Virus record (IMG/VR): IMGVR_UViG_3300024502_000010
Span: 62,001-126,000 of that record
Strand: one strand, 5' to 3'
Source of the DNA: a virus
DNA: 64,000 nt
Position 1 is the first letter of the stretch. Every line of letters begins with the position of its first letter. Made by a program: the position numbers and the translations under genes. Positions 7,074 through 13,678 of this stretch are shown in pieces. Under the pieces are notes generated by a model. The model saw only the letters and a list, made by a program, of their open reading frames with translations, had not been told where the DNA came from and searched no databases.

Positions 7074-7306
7074 TGTGATACAGGTATAAAATCCAACTCA
7101 AATAGTTGGTTGTTCTCATTACAATAATAAAGTTTAGCATCCTCATCGTCAGGATAATACCAGAGTAGTTGGTTTTTGAGATTATACTTATCTGGTTGTA
7201 ATGGTTTTTTACCTCTTCTCAACTGAAAGATACCACCATCCTCCATAGCAGGATGATTGAGATTGATACCTTTTGCTCCGTCAAATCCTGCGTTTTTTGG
7301 TTTCAT
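7070..7306 (-). CDS. small protein, unknown
   Basis: 78 aa beginning MKPKNAGFDGAKGINLNH. Two strand-like segments in the C-terminus (YYPDDEDAKLYYCNENNQLF). Overlaps both neighbours by 4 nt. No family recognised. Confidence 0.55.
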   Translation of the reverse strand: MKPKNAGFDGAKGINLNHPAMEDGGIFQLRRGKKPLQPDKYNLKNQLLWYYPDDEDAKLYYCNENNQLFELDFIPVSQ

Positions 7307-7569
7307 CGTTCATTATAAAATACAAATCCAGTTGAGGTTTTTTCGTCGTAGTAATAATACTCTTGAAACACTCCGTTTTCAAAGTGTTCAATAGGTTCAA
7401 GTTCATCACTACCCGTTGAATAGTAACAGTCTAACACAAAATCAGAATATTCACCAACAAAACCACAGAAACGGTCAGGAAACTTTGAAATACTTTTGTC
7501 TGGGAACAGTTCGTAGTATGTGTCTAATACTTCCTGTCCATATTCTTCTAGGATTTCTTCAAGTGTCAT
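7303..7569 (-). CDS. small acidic protein, unknown
   Basis: 88 aa beginning MTLEEILEEYGQEVLDTY. Very acidic and Tyr/Phe-rich (GEYSDFVLDCYYSTGSDELE). High negative charge is common in DNA-mimic inhibitors, but nothing specific supports that here. Confidence 0.55.
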   Translation of the reverse strand: MTLEEILEEYGQEVLDTYYELFPDKSISKFPDRFCGFVGEYSDFVLDCYYSTGSDELEPIEHFENGVFQEYYYYDEKTSTGFVFYNER

Positions 7570-7744
7570 AAGGTTGCTGTGGGTCTTTTTTCCAAACTTC
7601 TTTGTAGATAATCCAAGGTTCTTCTTGGTGGGTCATTTGAGCAGACCAATGGTATCCATTCTCATCAACAGCATCCAGATAATGAATGCGTGTCTTTGGG
7701 TCAATCACTCGTGTGATAGTTTTGAATTTTACTCGTTCAGTCAT
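7559..7744 (-). CDS. small protein, unknown
   Basis: 61 aa beginning MTERVKFKTITRVIDPKT. Alternating polar/hydrophobic pattern predicts a small beta domain (RIHYLDAVDENGYHWSAQM). Overlaps neighbours by 4-11 nt. Confidence 0.55.
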   Translation of the reverse strand: MTERVKFKTITRVIDPKTRIHYLDAVDENGYHWSAQMTHQEEPWIIYKEVWKKDPQQPYDT

Positions 7745-8067
7745 TTTACTCCAAGCAAGTCCTTTTCAAAATCAGTCAAACGAGCAAGAAGTTCTTGTCG
7801 TTTTTGTTCTTTGATTTCTTCTTGTCGTTTTTCTTCTAACTTTTCATCAAGAACATCCATCATATAATCAAAACTATAACATCTCTTATCCCAATTAGTT
7901 TCACCTTGTTGATTGATGAATACTGTTTCATCAAATCCTTCTGGGTGGTACATTTCGTAGATACGAACTATATAATCACCATCTTTGTCCTCACGAATTT
8001 CAACACTTAAATCAAGTTGCTTTGCTTTGGAAAAGAGTTTGAGAAGTTCAGTTGCTTTGATAGTCAT
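7741..8067 (-). CDS. small protein, unknown
   Basis: 108 aa. The N-terminal ~60 residues alternate strand and turn (LSVEIREDKDGDYIVRIYE); the C-terminal ~45 are a charged coiled coil (LEEKRQEEIKEQKRQELLA). Coupled to both neighbours by 4-nt overlaps. Confidence 0.6.
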   Translation of the reverse strand: MTIKATELLKLFSKAKQLDLSVEIREDKDGDYIVRIYEMYHPEGFDETVFINQQGETNWDKRCYSFDYMMDVLDEKLEEKRQEEIKEQKRQELLARLTDFEKDLLGVK

Positions 8068-8393
8068 TTCAGTTCTCCATAAGAAAGTGTTTTGATTTCT
8101 TCTTTACTCAAAGGTTCTGTAGGATAATATCCAGAAGGATAATCATTCATACCAGCATCAAAGATAAACACAGGAATGTCTGCTTTTTTACAGAATTCTT
8201 TGAACTTTTCTCCATCCAATTCAAACTTACCAACATACTCAACATTTGGATACATATCCCAAGATGCTACAAGTCCTTCTGGATAATAACTCCACTCAAA
8301 CTCATCAAGTAATTTGATAATATCTTCTACAACTTGAATGTGTTCTGGATTAGTGTAGATGCGTCCGTATCCTTTGTAAGTGAAGGCAGTCAT
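8064..8393 (-). CDS. small conserved-looking protein, unknown
   Basis: 109 aa beginning MTAFTYKGYGRIYTNPEH. Mixed alpha/beta pattern; the segment VFIFDAGMNDYPSGYYPTE is Gly/Tyr/Asp-rich. No catalytic motif recognised. Coupled at both ends. Confidence 0.6.
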   Translation of the reverse strand: MTAFTYKGYGRIYTNPEHIQVVEDIIKLLDEFEWSYYPEGLVASWDMYPNVEYVGKFELDGEKFKEFCKKADIPVFIFDAGMNDYPSGYYPTEPLSKEEIKTLSYGELK

Positions 8394-8611
8394 TTCAAAT
8401 GAGGTTCAATTTGTGTTTGAAGTTTAAGTTGTTGAAGCAAATCACGAGCAAATGTTATTTCACCATACTCAAATCCCGCATCAAAAGCATCATCATAATT
8501 TCCAGCGTCTGAAGGAGAATAATCATCACCACATTCATCATAACAATGCTTACTGTCTGCAGTTTCTTGAAGTTTGGTGAGAAGGAATTGAAGTTTTTGT
8601 GTATCAGTCAT
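8390..8611 (-). CDS. small acidic protein, unknown
   Basis: 73 aa from MTDTQKLQFLLTKLQETA; the ATG at 8611 sits directly after the stop of the preceding gene, so it is preferred to an ATG 75 nt upstream. The middle is Asp-rich (DECGDDYSPSDAGNYDDAF). Confidence 0.55.
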   Translation of the reverse strand: MTDTQKLQFLLTKLQETADSKHCYDECGDDYSPSDAGNYDDAFDAGFEYGEITFARDLLQQLKLQTQIEPHLK

Positions 8612-8612
8612 T

Positions 8613-8786
8613 TCAGTTCTGGTGTTGTTTGAGATGGAGTTGGATACATTCCATAACATCATCAAGTGTGGAAGCACTACCCTCATAGTAGTAATCCATA
8701 TTCATTACATCTGTGACTTTGAGTTTGTAATAAAAATCACCATCAGATGAATACTGATGAATGATGATGTCAGTTTCGTAGTGCAT
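8613..8786 (-). CDS. small protein, first gene of its string
   Basis: 57 aa from MHYETDIIIHQYSSDGDF. An in-frame ATG at 8816 is rejected because it overlaps the -10 hexamer TATAAT of a promoter (8808-8813), so a transcript from there would start inside it. Predicted beta-rich. It heads the gene string running to lower coordinates. Confidence 0.55.
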   Translation of the reverse strand: MHYETDIIIHQYSSDGDFYYKLKVTDVMNMDYYYEGSASTLDDVMECIQLHLKQHQN

Positions 8787-8807
8787 CGGTTTGTTTGTTA
8801 TGAAGTC

Positions 8808-8813
8808 ATTATA
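8808..8813 (-). promoter_or_regulatory. -10 box of a promoter directly after a terminator
   Basis: Minus-strand TATAAT at 8808-8813, within TTGTATAATGACTTC, immediately follows the U-run of the terminator at 8815-8844. The -35 position holds only CCCACA, a poor match, so a host factor or an extended contact may be needed. It has the same layout as 10331-10359. Confidence 0.55.
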
Positions 8814-8814
8814 C

Positions 8815-8844
8815 AACCAAAAGGAGCACCTGTGGGATGCTCTT
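8815..8844 (-). terminator. intrinsic terminator after 8863-9426
   Basis: Minus-strand stem GAGCA ... TGCTC (8824-8828 with 8838-8842, extended inward by a G/C pair set) followed by CTTTT. Modest stem; placed between a stop codon and a promoter. Confidence 0.55.
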
Positions 8845-8864
8845 GTGCCAGTTTAGAAAGTGTC
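8842..8864 (-). repeat. direct repeat, copy 1 (copy 2 at 10365-10387)
   Basis: Minus-strand GACACTTTCTAAACTGG followed by CACAAG, matching copy 2 (GACACTTTACAAACTGG, then AACAAG) at 20 of 23 positions. Each copy begins at or just after a stop codon and leads into a terminator and promoter. Together they flank the three-gene unit 8863-10308. Confidence 0.7.
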
Positions 8865-9426
8865 ACTTGTCGTTCCAAGTAAAGTCAAGAAGTAGCTTAG
8901 TAAAGTATCTCACAATCACATTTGGTTTCTTTTCCAGATACACTTTGATGTTTGGTTTGATGTCCCAGTATCCTACCACATCTTTACCAATTCTAAATTC
9001 TGTAGTCCAATCTACAGCACTGCTCACACCAAGAGTAGAACAATCTAAATTACCTACTGTAAGTCTGACTGGGAATTGTCCGTGTTCCTTCGCATACTTA
9101 AAGTTCTCAATAATTCTATTGAACTTTTGATTGTAGTAATACTCTTGATGACATTTGAGTTCAGCAAACTTATGCTTGATACTCTCAATATGTTTATCAA
9201 TCTTCTCATCAAACTCTTGTGAGATTTCTTCTAATGACTTGCGTGGTAGTTCAAATTTGATTTCTTGTGCTTCGTTTGGAATTGTGAAGTATTCTTTGAG
9301 GAGTTCATACTTTTCGTGGTCTTCTTCAGCATAAGAATACAAATTCATACACTCAAAGACATTCTTTACATCTGTGAGTGTTTTGATTTTACTTACATCT
9401 AATTTATGGTTTAATGGTTCAATCAT
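8863..9426 (-). CDS. conserved phage protein with coiled coil, unknown
   Basis: 187 aa. The centre is a long charged helix (SQEFDEKIDKHIESIKHKF); the C-terminus (VGYWDIKPNIKVYLEKKPN, then FTKLLLDFTWND) is beta-rich. Last gene of a three-gene unit bounded by terminator/promoter elements. No function recognised. Confidence 0.65.
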   Translation of the reverse strand: MIEPLNHKLDVSKIKTLTDVKNVFECMNLYSYAEEDHEKYELLKEYFTIPNEAQEIKFELPRKSLEEISQEFDEKIDKHIESIKHKFAELKCHQEYYYNQKFNRIIENFKYAKEHGQFPVRLTVGNLDCSTLGVSSAVDWTTEFRIGKDVVGYWDIKPNIKVYLEKKPNVIVRYFTKLLLDFTWNDK

Positions 9427-9731
9427 TTCAACCTCAACTTCAACTTCTCAACACAATCATTCCAACCACAAGCATATCTATCATCACCACCATCTTCATC
9501 AGGCAACCATCTTTCAACAATATCACAAATAACTTCTCTATTTACAAACTCCAATTGTTCTTTACAGAACATCTCATAAAGTGTTTGTGGTTTTGGTTCT
9601 TCTACTTTTTGATACTTCACACCATCAATCATTATGGTTTCTTCATCAAGTTTTTGATAAACTCTCATAGTATAATCCACAGCACATCTTCCGTATTTTT
9701 TTCTTTCTACGATGATTTCTGGTTCAGTCAT
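9423..9731 (-). CDS. unknown protein of the WLPxE...WN(D/E)C family
   Basis: 102 aa. The C-terminus ERWLPDEDGGDDRYACGWND ending KLKLRLK is shared in pattern with 6771-7073 and 9733-10308. The N-terminal half is beta-like (CAVDYTMRVYQKL). Coupled to both neighbours. Confidence 0.65.
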   Translation of the reverse strand: MTEPEIIVERKKYGRCAVDYTMRVYQKLDEETIMIDGVKYQKVEEPKPQTLYEMFCKEQLEFVNREVICDIVERWLPDEDGGDDRYACGWNDCVEKLKLRLK

Positions 9732-9732
9732 T

Positions 9733-10308
9733 TCAGTTTTTCCTCTTGATTTCGTTCAAACAATCATTCCATCCTTGATTATATCCCATCTCATCTTCTT
9801 CATATTCTAACTCATCAGGCAACCATTCTTCACCCACATAAGTATAATTTCCCTTTCGCACCTCATTAAACCAAAGTCCTTCAAGCAGACGACGAGTTTC
9901 ACCATCAGTAATACGAACCAGCATCATACCATCAGCAGGTTTCTTTTTCTTATACCAAATAACATCAGTTGGATATTCCAGACGATAATAATTCTCACCA
10001 TTATAAGAGACAACCTCATACTTCCCAGAGTTTTCAAGATACATTCTTGGTTGAGATTTATGTGTCTCAATCTCTTTGAGGAGTTCAAGTTTCTTTTGAA
10101 GCACTTTGATTTCTGCTTCTGTTTTTTCAATATCAGATTTGAAAGTCATAGATTTAAAATAAGGAGTAGCATCCATCACACCATCTTTGATTGCTTGTCT
10201 AAAAGCATCACGAAGTCCATTTGCGACTTCTTCGGGGTGTTGCTTCCTTGGTTCCCAGTTTGTTGATTGTCCTTCGTTGATTTCAGTTGGTTTCCAATCG
10301 TTATTCAT
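9733..10308 (-). CDS. unknown protein of the WLPxE...WN(D/E)C family
   Basis: 191 aa. Residues 1-50 are polar; 55-80 form a coiled coil (EKTEAEIKVLQKKLELLKEI); the remainder is beta-rich and ends EEWLPDELEYEEDE ... GWNDCLNEI. It is the longest member of the three-gene family and heads its unit downstream of the promoter at 10331-10359. Confidence 0.65.
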   Translation of the reverse strand: MNNDWKPTEINEGQSTNWEPRKQHPEEVANGLRDAFRQAIKDGVMDATPYFKSMTFKSDIEKTEAEIKVLQKKLELLKEIETHKSQPRMYLENSGKYEVVSYNGENYYRLEYPTDVIWYKKKKPADGMMLVRITDGETRRLLEGLWFNEVRKGNYTYVGEEWLPDELEYEEDEMGYNQGWNDCLNEIKRKN

Positions 10309-10330
10309 TTAAGTGATTACTCATAAGGTC

Positions 10331-10359
10331 AGTATACAACAAAAAAGGTGCCCTGTAAA
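10331..10359 (-). promoter_or_regulatory. sigma70-like promoter inside a terminator
   Basis: Minus-strand TTTACA (10354-10359) and TATACT (10331-10336) with a 17-bp spacer. The -35 hexamer is in the loop of the terminator hairpin 10345-10367. Drives 9733-10308 and the genes after it. Confidence 0.7.
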
Positions 10360-10367
10360 GGCACCTT
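10341..10367 (-). terminator. strong intrinsic terminator after the homing endonuclease gene
   Basis: Perfect 8-bp stem AAGGTGCC / GGCACCTT (10345-10352 with 10360-10367), 7-nt loop, then six T on the minus strand. Confidence 0.85.
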
Positions 10368-10387
10368 GTTCCAGTTTGTAAAGTGTC
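10365..10387 (-). repeat. direct repeat, copy 2 (copy 1 at 8842-8864)
   Basis: Minus-strand GACACTTTACAAACTGG followed by AACAAG, between the stop of the homing endonuclease gene and its terminator. See copy 1. Confidence 0.7.
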
Positions 10388-10388
10388 C

Positions 10389-11174
10389 TTATACCACTCT
10401 CACTCGTTTAGTGATGTCTATTCCATTTTTCTTTTGATAATTTGAAAGAGCACCTGCGTTTGTGATAAATCCAGTTTCAAGACACATCCATCTTTGAGAA
10501 CTTGTTTTTTTACCTCCTATTTTTCCACCTCTTCTTCCATTTTCCGTCATTTTTTCTTTGCTTTGTCCGTGTATTCCAATTCCAAGTTCATATGTTCTAT
10601 TTCCACACTTTCTACCATTTTCAACCATCTGGTCTTTGGTTCTTCCGTGTATTCCTATTTTAAGTTCGTATGATTTTTTTCCTCCTTGTTTCCCATCTTC
10701 ACTCATCTGTTCTTTTGTTCTTCCGTGAACTCCAACACCAAGTTGATATACTCTTTCACCTCCTTTTTTTCCATAAATTTTACCAGTTCTTTTAGCATTT
10801 TCACTTCTTTGCTCTTTGGTTAGTGAATGAACTCCTAAACCAAGTTCATAACATTTATTTCCACTTTCACGCAAAACTTTTAGAGATACTTTACCACCAC
10901 AACTTTCATTTAGACACCATTTATCTGTATTAAAAAATGGTTTTATCAATCTTTCTTCAATTTCTTGTGCTTTCAACCAACCTTCATCCGTATAATCAAA
11001 AAATTGAAGTATTTGTTTCTTTGGTGTATAAAGTTCCCAACACCACTTGTTTGTTGTAGGAGAACCCCAGTATTCTTCGTTGAAGTATTTTTCCTTATGA
11101 ACTCCATAATAGTAATATGGAACTTCTTCAAAGGTAATTTTGTATATGTAAATTCTTGGACTTTGGTAAGTCAT
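10389..11174 (-). CDS. GIY-YIG family homing endonuclease with NUMOD3-like repeats
   Basis: 261 aa. The N-terminus (IYIYKITFEEVPYYYYGVHK) is a divergent GIY-YIG motif with a short 'YYYYGVH' second strand; the E of EIEERLIKPFF near residue 90 is a candidate catalytic Glu. Residues ~110-225 hold four imperfect ~24-residue repeats of the form 'YELGIGIHGRTKEQMSENGR', like NUMOD3 DNA-contact modules. The C-terminus (CLETGFITNAGALSNYQ) resembles a NUMOD1-type helix-turn-helix. Such enzymes copy themselves into related genomes by cutting alleles without the gene. It is preceded by two late promoters and an inverted repeat, and followed by a strong terminator, so it is an independent late cassette. 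Confidence 0.85.
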   Translation of the reverse strand: MTYQSPRIYIYKITFEEVPYYYYGVHKEKYFNEEYWGSPTTNKWCWELYTPKKQILQFFDYTDEGWLKAQEIEERLIKPFFNTDKWCLNESCGGKVSLKVLRESGNKCYELGLGVHSLTKEQRSENAKRTGKIYGKKGGERVYQLGVGVHGRTKEQMSEDGKQGGKKSYELKIGIHGRTKDQMVENGRKCGNRTYELGIGIHGQSKEKMTENGRRGGKIGGKKTSSQRWMCLETGFITNAGALSNYQKKNGIDITKRVRVV

Positions 11175-11199
11175 CGTTATTCTACAGAAACCGCATTAG

Positions 11200-11207
11200 T
11201 ATTTATA
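11200..11207 (-). promoter_or_regulatory. late promoter TATAAATA for the homing endonuclease
   Basis: Exact T4-type late promoter octamer on the minus strand, 26 nt before the ATG at 11174. Expected start near 11194. Confidence 0.75.
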
Positions 11208-11208
11208 A

Positions 11209-11232
11209 TAGAAAAGGTGCCCGAAAGCACCT
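11209..11232 (-). terminator. intrinsic terminator after 11281-11487
   Basis: Minus-strand stem AGGTGC / GCACCT (11215-11220 with 11227-11232), loop TTTCGG, then TTTTC. It separates the upstream string from the homing endonuclease gene. Confidence 0.65.
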
Positions 11233-11270
11233 AATCTGTCCGTAGAGAATTGCGGTTTCTATAGACATTT

Positions 11271-11278
11271 TATTTATA
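11271..11278 (-). promoter_or_regulatory. second late promoter TATAAATA
   Basis: Exact octamer on the minus strand just after the stop of 11281-11487. A transcript from it would start near 11265, at the 5' arm of the inverted repeat, and run into the terminator at 11209-11232. Confidence 0.6.
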
Positions 11279-11280
11279 AG

Positions 11281-11487
11281 TCATTTTTTACTCCAACTAC
11301 CTCGTTCATATAATGCTTCTGTAAGTTTGTTATGCCATTCCAATCTGGCATCTCGTTGTTCTTCGTATTCTTCGTCAGTAGGAATGGGAGCAAGTTTTGC
11401 CCACCAACTACCATCAAGTTTCCATAAGGTATTGTCGGAACATAATACCATATCACCAGAGATTTGTATAGGTTTTCTTTCAGTCAT
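11281..11487 (-). CDS. small conserved phage protein, unknown
   Basis: 68 aa from MTERKPIQISGDMVLCSD. The ATG at 11487 overlaps the upstream stop. The N-terminal 35 residues look like a single beta meander with 'LDGSWWAKL', followed by a helix starting PTDEEYEEQRDARLEW. Function unknown. Confidence 0.6.
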   Translation of the reverse strand: MTERKPIQISGDMVLCSDNTLWKLDGSWWAKLAPIPTDEEYEEQRDARLEWHNKLTEALYERGSWSKK

Positions 11488-11728
11488 CACAGGTTTCCTT
11501 TGCTATTTTTTTAATCCAAATAATATCAAGTTTGTTTGCCTTTTTTACTACTCTACCATATTTACTATAACGAAGTCCCCCACCATTTCCCAAATCAAAT
11601 ACAAAAGGACGGTCATCATCTGGATAGGTGGGAGAATTTCTAATTTTACCATAAAGAGTTGTATCGTCTCTGCGAACAACTTTGACGACATAATCAACAC
11701 ATTCTTCAAGATTAACAATTTCAGTCAT
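11480..11728 (-). CDS. small beta-rich protein, unknown
   Basis: 82 aa beginning MTEIVNLEECVDYVVKVV. Strand-rich with Gly turn (FDLGNGGGLRYSKYGRVV) and a basic C-terminus. An SH3- or OB-like small barrel is possible but unproven. Confidence 0.55.
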   Translation of the reverse strand: MTEIVNLEECVDYVVKVVRRDDTTLYGKIRNSPTYPDDDRPFVFDLGNGGGLRYSKYGRVVKKANKLDIIWIKKIAKETCDD

Positions 11729-11901
11729 CTTGCCCTCATCGCAGCAATCACAGCATCACGGGCACTTTTACCTTTTGCTCTACTCATAGGAAATCCACTA
11801 TTCATAAAAACCCAATCGTGTTCTCCATTCATTTTAGGAGAACACATCTTGAATTGATTGAGTAGAAATTCAAGGATTTCTGTGTCTGTTGGTTCAGTCA
11901 T
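11725..11901 (-). CDS. small protein, unknown
   Basis: 58 aa from MTEPTDTEILEFLLNQF; the ATG at 11901 overlaps the stop of 11894-12253 and is preferred to one 24 nt upstream. It ends in a basic helix (KGKSARDAVIAAMRAR). Confidence 0.55.
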   Translation of the reverse strand: MTEPTDTEILEFLLNQFKMCSPKMNGEHDWVFMNSGFPMSRAKGKSARDAVIAAMRAR

Positions 11902-12253
11902 TTTCTTCATCGGGTAGTTTTTCATTCAAATCAATACCATCTAAAACTTTATCAGACCATTTTAGCACATTCTCAATCAGTTTATCATTAACTTCTTTTT
12001 TCTTTTCCACAAACTTTTCAATCAGTTCATCATTAGGGTCGTTGAGGATTTGTTTTACTGGGTCTTTCTCTTCAATCATCAGTTTGATTTGTTTGAGATT
12101 ATCATAAAGTTCTTTATTGAAATCATAACATTCAGTCAAATGGTCTATGTTGTTGTCCTCAAAGTTAGTTTCCTCACGGATTTCCCAAGACAAACCATCC
12201 ATATCTGCTGCGGTTTCTGTGAGAAAGTATTCAAGTGTTTCAAGTAAATTCAT
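11894..12253 (-). CDS. acidic helical protein, unknown
   Basis: 119 aa. Strongly acidic and helical throughout (FEDNNIDHLTECYDFNKELY). The tail DLNEKLPDEEND is shared with 4909-5262. No family recognised. Confidence 0.6.
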   Translation of the reverse strand: MNLLETLEYFLTETAADMDGLSWEIREETNFEDNNIDHLTECYDFNKELYDNLKQIKLMIEEKDPVKQILNDPNDELIEKFVEKKKEVNDKLIENVLKWSDKVLDGIDLNEKLPDEEND

Positions 12254-12396
12254 TTTCTAATTACAGCAATTACTTTACGATTTGGATACTTCTCTACAAT
12301 TATATCACGAGCACTCTCATAATCAATAGCATCCTTTACGGTTTCATAATACACAGTTTTATCTGCATCATCCCAAGTTTGAACTTCGTAAGTCAT
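12250..12396 (-). CDS. small protein, unknown
   Basis: 48 aa beginning MTYEVQTWDDADKTVYYE. Strand-helix-strand pattern ending RKVIAVIRK. Coupled to both neighbours by 4-nt overlaps. Confidence 0.55.
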   Translation of the reverse strand: MTYEVQTWDDADKTVYYETVKDAIDYESARDIIVEKYPNRKVIAVIRK

Positions 12397-12647
12397 TTCT
12401 CCTCCCAATTTGCTCTCACATCTTTATAAGGTTCTGCTTTTACTACATTATGAATAGTAGGAGTAGTGCTTGAAGCAGGTGGAATATAAGGAGTGCTATA
12501 AAGTGGTGGAGATTTACTCAAATACTCTTCAATAATATTACAAGACCATCCATCCTCATAGAATTGCTTACCATAGAAAACAGCATCTTCCTTATTTGGA
12601 AAGGAAGCAACATAAGTTTCGTTGTGATAGAGTGAATAAACTTTCAT
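12393..12647 (-). CDS. small conserved phage protein, unknown
   Basis: 84 aa beginning MKVYSLYHNETYVASFPN. The N-terminal ~45 residues are folded-looking; the C-terminus is Pro/Ser/Thr-rich (SKSPPLYSTPYIPPASS), suggesting a flexible linker or binding tail. Confidence 0.6.
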   Translation of the reverse strand: MKVYSLYHNETYVASFPNKEDAVFYGKQFYEDGWSCNIIEEYLSKSPPLYSTPYIPPASSTTPTIHNVVKAEPYKDVRANWEEK

Positions 12648-12844
12648 TTCACATTCTCCCTTGCTTTGCGAGCAGCATCATAAAGTTCCCGAAGTCGTTG
12701 AGACCTATCCTTTCGTTTATTGACTTGTTCTGGACTATTATACCACACACTATCAGTTCCGTGTAATGGGCAATCTGGATTGAGGTTTTTGCTATTGGAG
12801 GTCTTGGTTCCTATTTGAATGTAAGAACAGGTGCATTTAGTCAT
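12644..12844 (-). CDS. small Cys/His-motif protein, unknown
   Basis: 66 aa beginning MTKCTCSYIQIG, with NPDCPLHG in the middle. C-x-C followed by D-C-P-x-H-G is a likely metal-binding set, also found at the C-terminus of 15299-15853 (NADCPIHG). The C-terminal half is basic and helical (QRLRELYDAARKARENVK). Confidence 0.6.
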   Translation of the reverse strand: MTKCTCSYIQIGTKTSNSKNLNPDCPLHGTDSVWYNSPEQVNKRKDRSQRLRELYDAARKARENVK

Positions 12845-13059
12845 TTTACAGAACTCACAAATACAGGAACTTCACCACAAATGTTAGTTGCGGAATTAAT
12901 CACATTATAAGACTTCCTACATTCTATCACAATCTCATAAGATTTCAAGAACATCTCTCTGTCCTTTTGAGTATTGTAAGTATTCAGTAGTTCCATAGAA
13001 AGGAAATAACCAGTAATGATGAGAAGTGGAATGATGAAGATAAAGATAAAGGGTTTCAT
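12841..13059 (-). CDS. small membrane protein, paralogue of 14160-14378
   Basis: 72 aa from MKPFIFIFIIPLLIITGYF. One N-terminal transmembrane segment, then a ~45-residue outside domain ending NICGEVPVFVSSVK. The 14160-14378 product has the same plan with ECR and ICGEVPV conserved, including two Cys that could pair. The orientation suggests the C-terminus is periplasmic (inference). Confidence 0.65.
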   Translation of the reverse strand: MKPFIFIFIIPLLIITGYFLSMELLNTYNTQKDREMFLKSYEIVIECRKSYNVINSATNICGEVPVFVSSVK

Positions 13060-13060
13060 T

Positions 13061-13240
13061 TCACTCATAGTAGGACATATCATAACTACCTTCATTATAA
13101 CCCATTTGAAAGATTTCTTGGGCAAACTTCACAAAGGCATCAAAGTTTCCAGAATACTCCCAACCATCATTTTCATCCCAATCTTCTTCAAAGTGTTCTT
13201 TTACAAGTTTGATGACTTCTTCATCTAAAATCATAGTCAT
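13061..13240 (-). CDS. small acidic protein, unknown
   Basis: 59 aa beginning MTMILDEEVIKLVKEHFE. Very acidic, helical, ending GYNEGSYDMSYYE. Its start overlaps the end of 13221-13388. No motif recognised. Confidence 0.55.
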   Translation of the reverse strand: MTMILDEEVIKLVKEHFEEDWDENDGWEYSGNFDAFVKFAQEIFQMGYNEGSYDMSYYE

Positions 13241-13388
13241 TTTTCTCCTGTTCTAAAACATCACGGGCACGGTCAGCAATCTGTCTCAAACTAATGCGAG
13301 GGTCATTATAAGATGTCGGAGTCCAATTATCACACCAACTATCAAGTTCAATAATAACTCGTTCTAATGCTGATTGAGTTTTAGTCAT
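13221..13388 (-). CDS. small protein, unknown
   Basis: 55 aa from MTKTQSALERVIIELDSW; the ATG at 13388 overlaps the stop of the upstream gene (TGATG). Ends in a charged helix (ADRARDVLEQEKNDYDFR). Confidence 0.55.
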   Translation of the reverse strand: MTKTQSALERVIIELDSWCDNWTPTSYNDPRISLRQIADRARDVLEQEKNDYDFR

Positions 13389-13678
13389 CACCAATCCAAC
13401 TCCACATAAATGCTCCACCCCAAATTATTAGGCAGATTATCTTTCAGGTATTCTAACATATAATCCTGAAAATCATAAGCAGTTGGAGAACATTCTTCAA
13501 TCAACACACCATACTCCAAATCCTCTTCGTGAATACTATATTTCACCCACACATCAACCACTCGTAGGTCAGCATAATTTACACCACCAAATCGTTCTGT
13601 GGAATTCTTGAGTTCTTCAAGTGCCTTTGTAGCAACCTCCTGAATGAGTGTGAGGTTCTTATTAAGTGTTTCGTTCAT
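13388..13678 (-). CDS. small protein, unknown
   Basis: 96 aa beginning MNETLNKNLTLIQEVATK. Helical N-terminus and mixed C-terminus with WSIYVELDW at the end. Coupled to both neighbours. Confidence 0.6.
   Translation of the reverse strand: MNETLNKNLTLIQEVATKALEELKNSTERFGGVNYADLRVVDVWVKYSIHEEDLEYGVLIEECSPTAYDFQDYMLEYLKDNLPNNLGWSIYVELDW

Larger units (their letters stand above)
11181..11265 (-). promoter_or_regulatory. 15-bp inverted repeat around the homing-endonuclease leader
   Basis: Arms at 11251-11265 and 11181-11195 pair over all 15 positions in minus-strand RNA, with one U-G pair (on the plus strand the same position would be an A-C mismatch). The 3' arm ends 7 nt before the ATG at 11174. 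A late promoter (11200-11207) lies between the arms, so transcripts from it lack the 5' arm. Compare the RNA switch controlling I-TevI in T4. Confidence 0.65.

Noticed and set aside
9414-9749. Plus-strand 111-codon frame
   Set aside because: Ser/Phe/Ile-rich shadow of the WLPxE family gene on the opposite strand.
10500-10860. Periodic pattern suggesting a CRISPR-like or tandem DNA repeat
   Set aside because: The ~72-bp period is the coding of ~24-residue NUMOD3-like protein repeats; there are no constant repeats with unique spacers.
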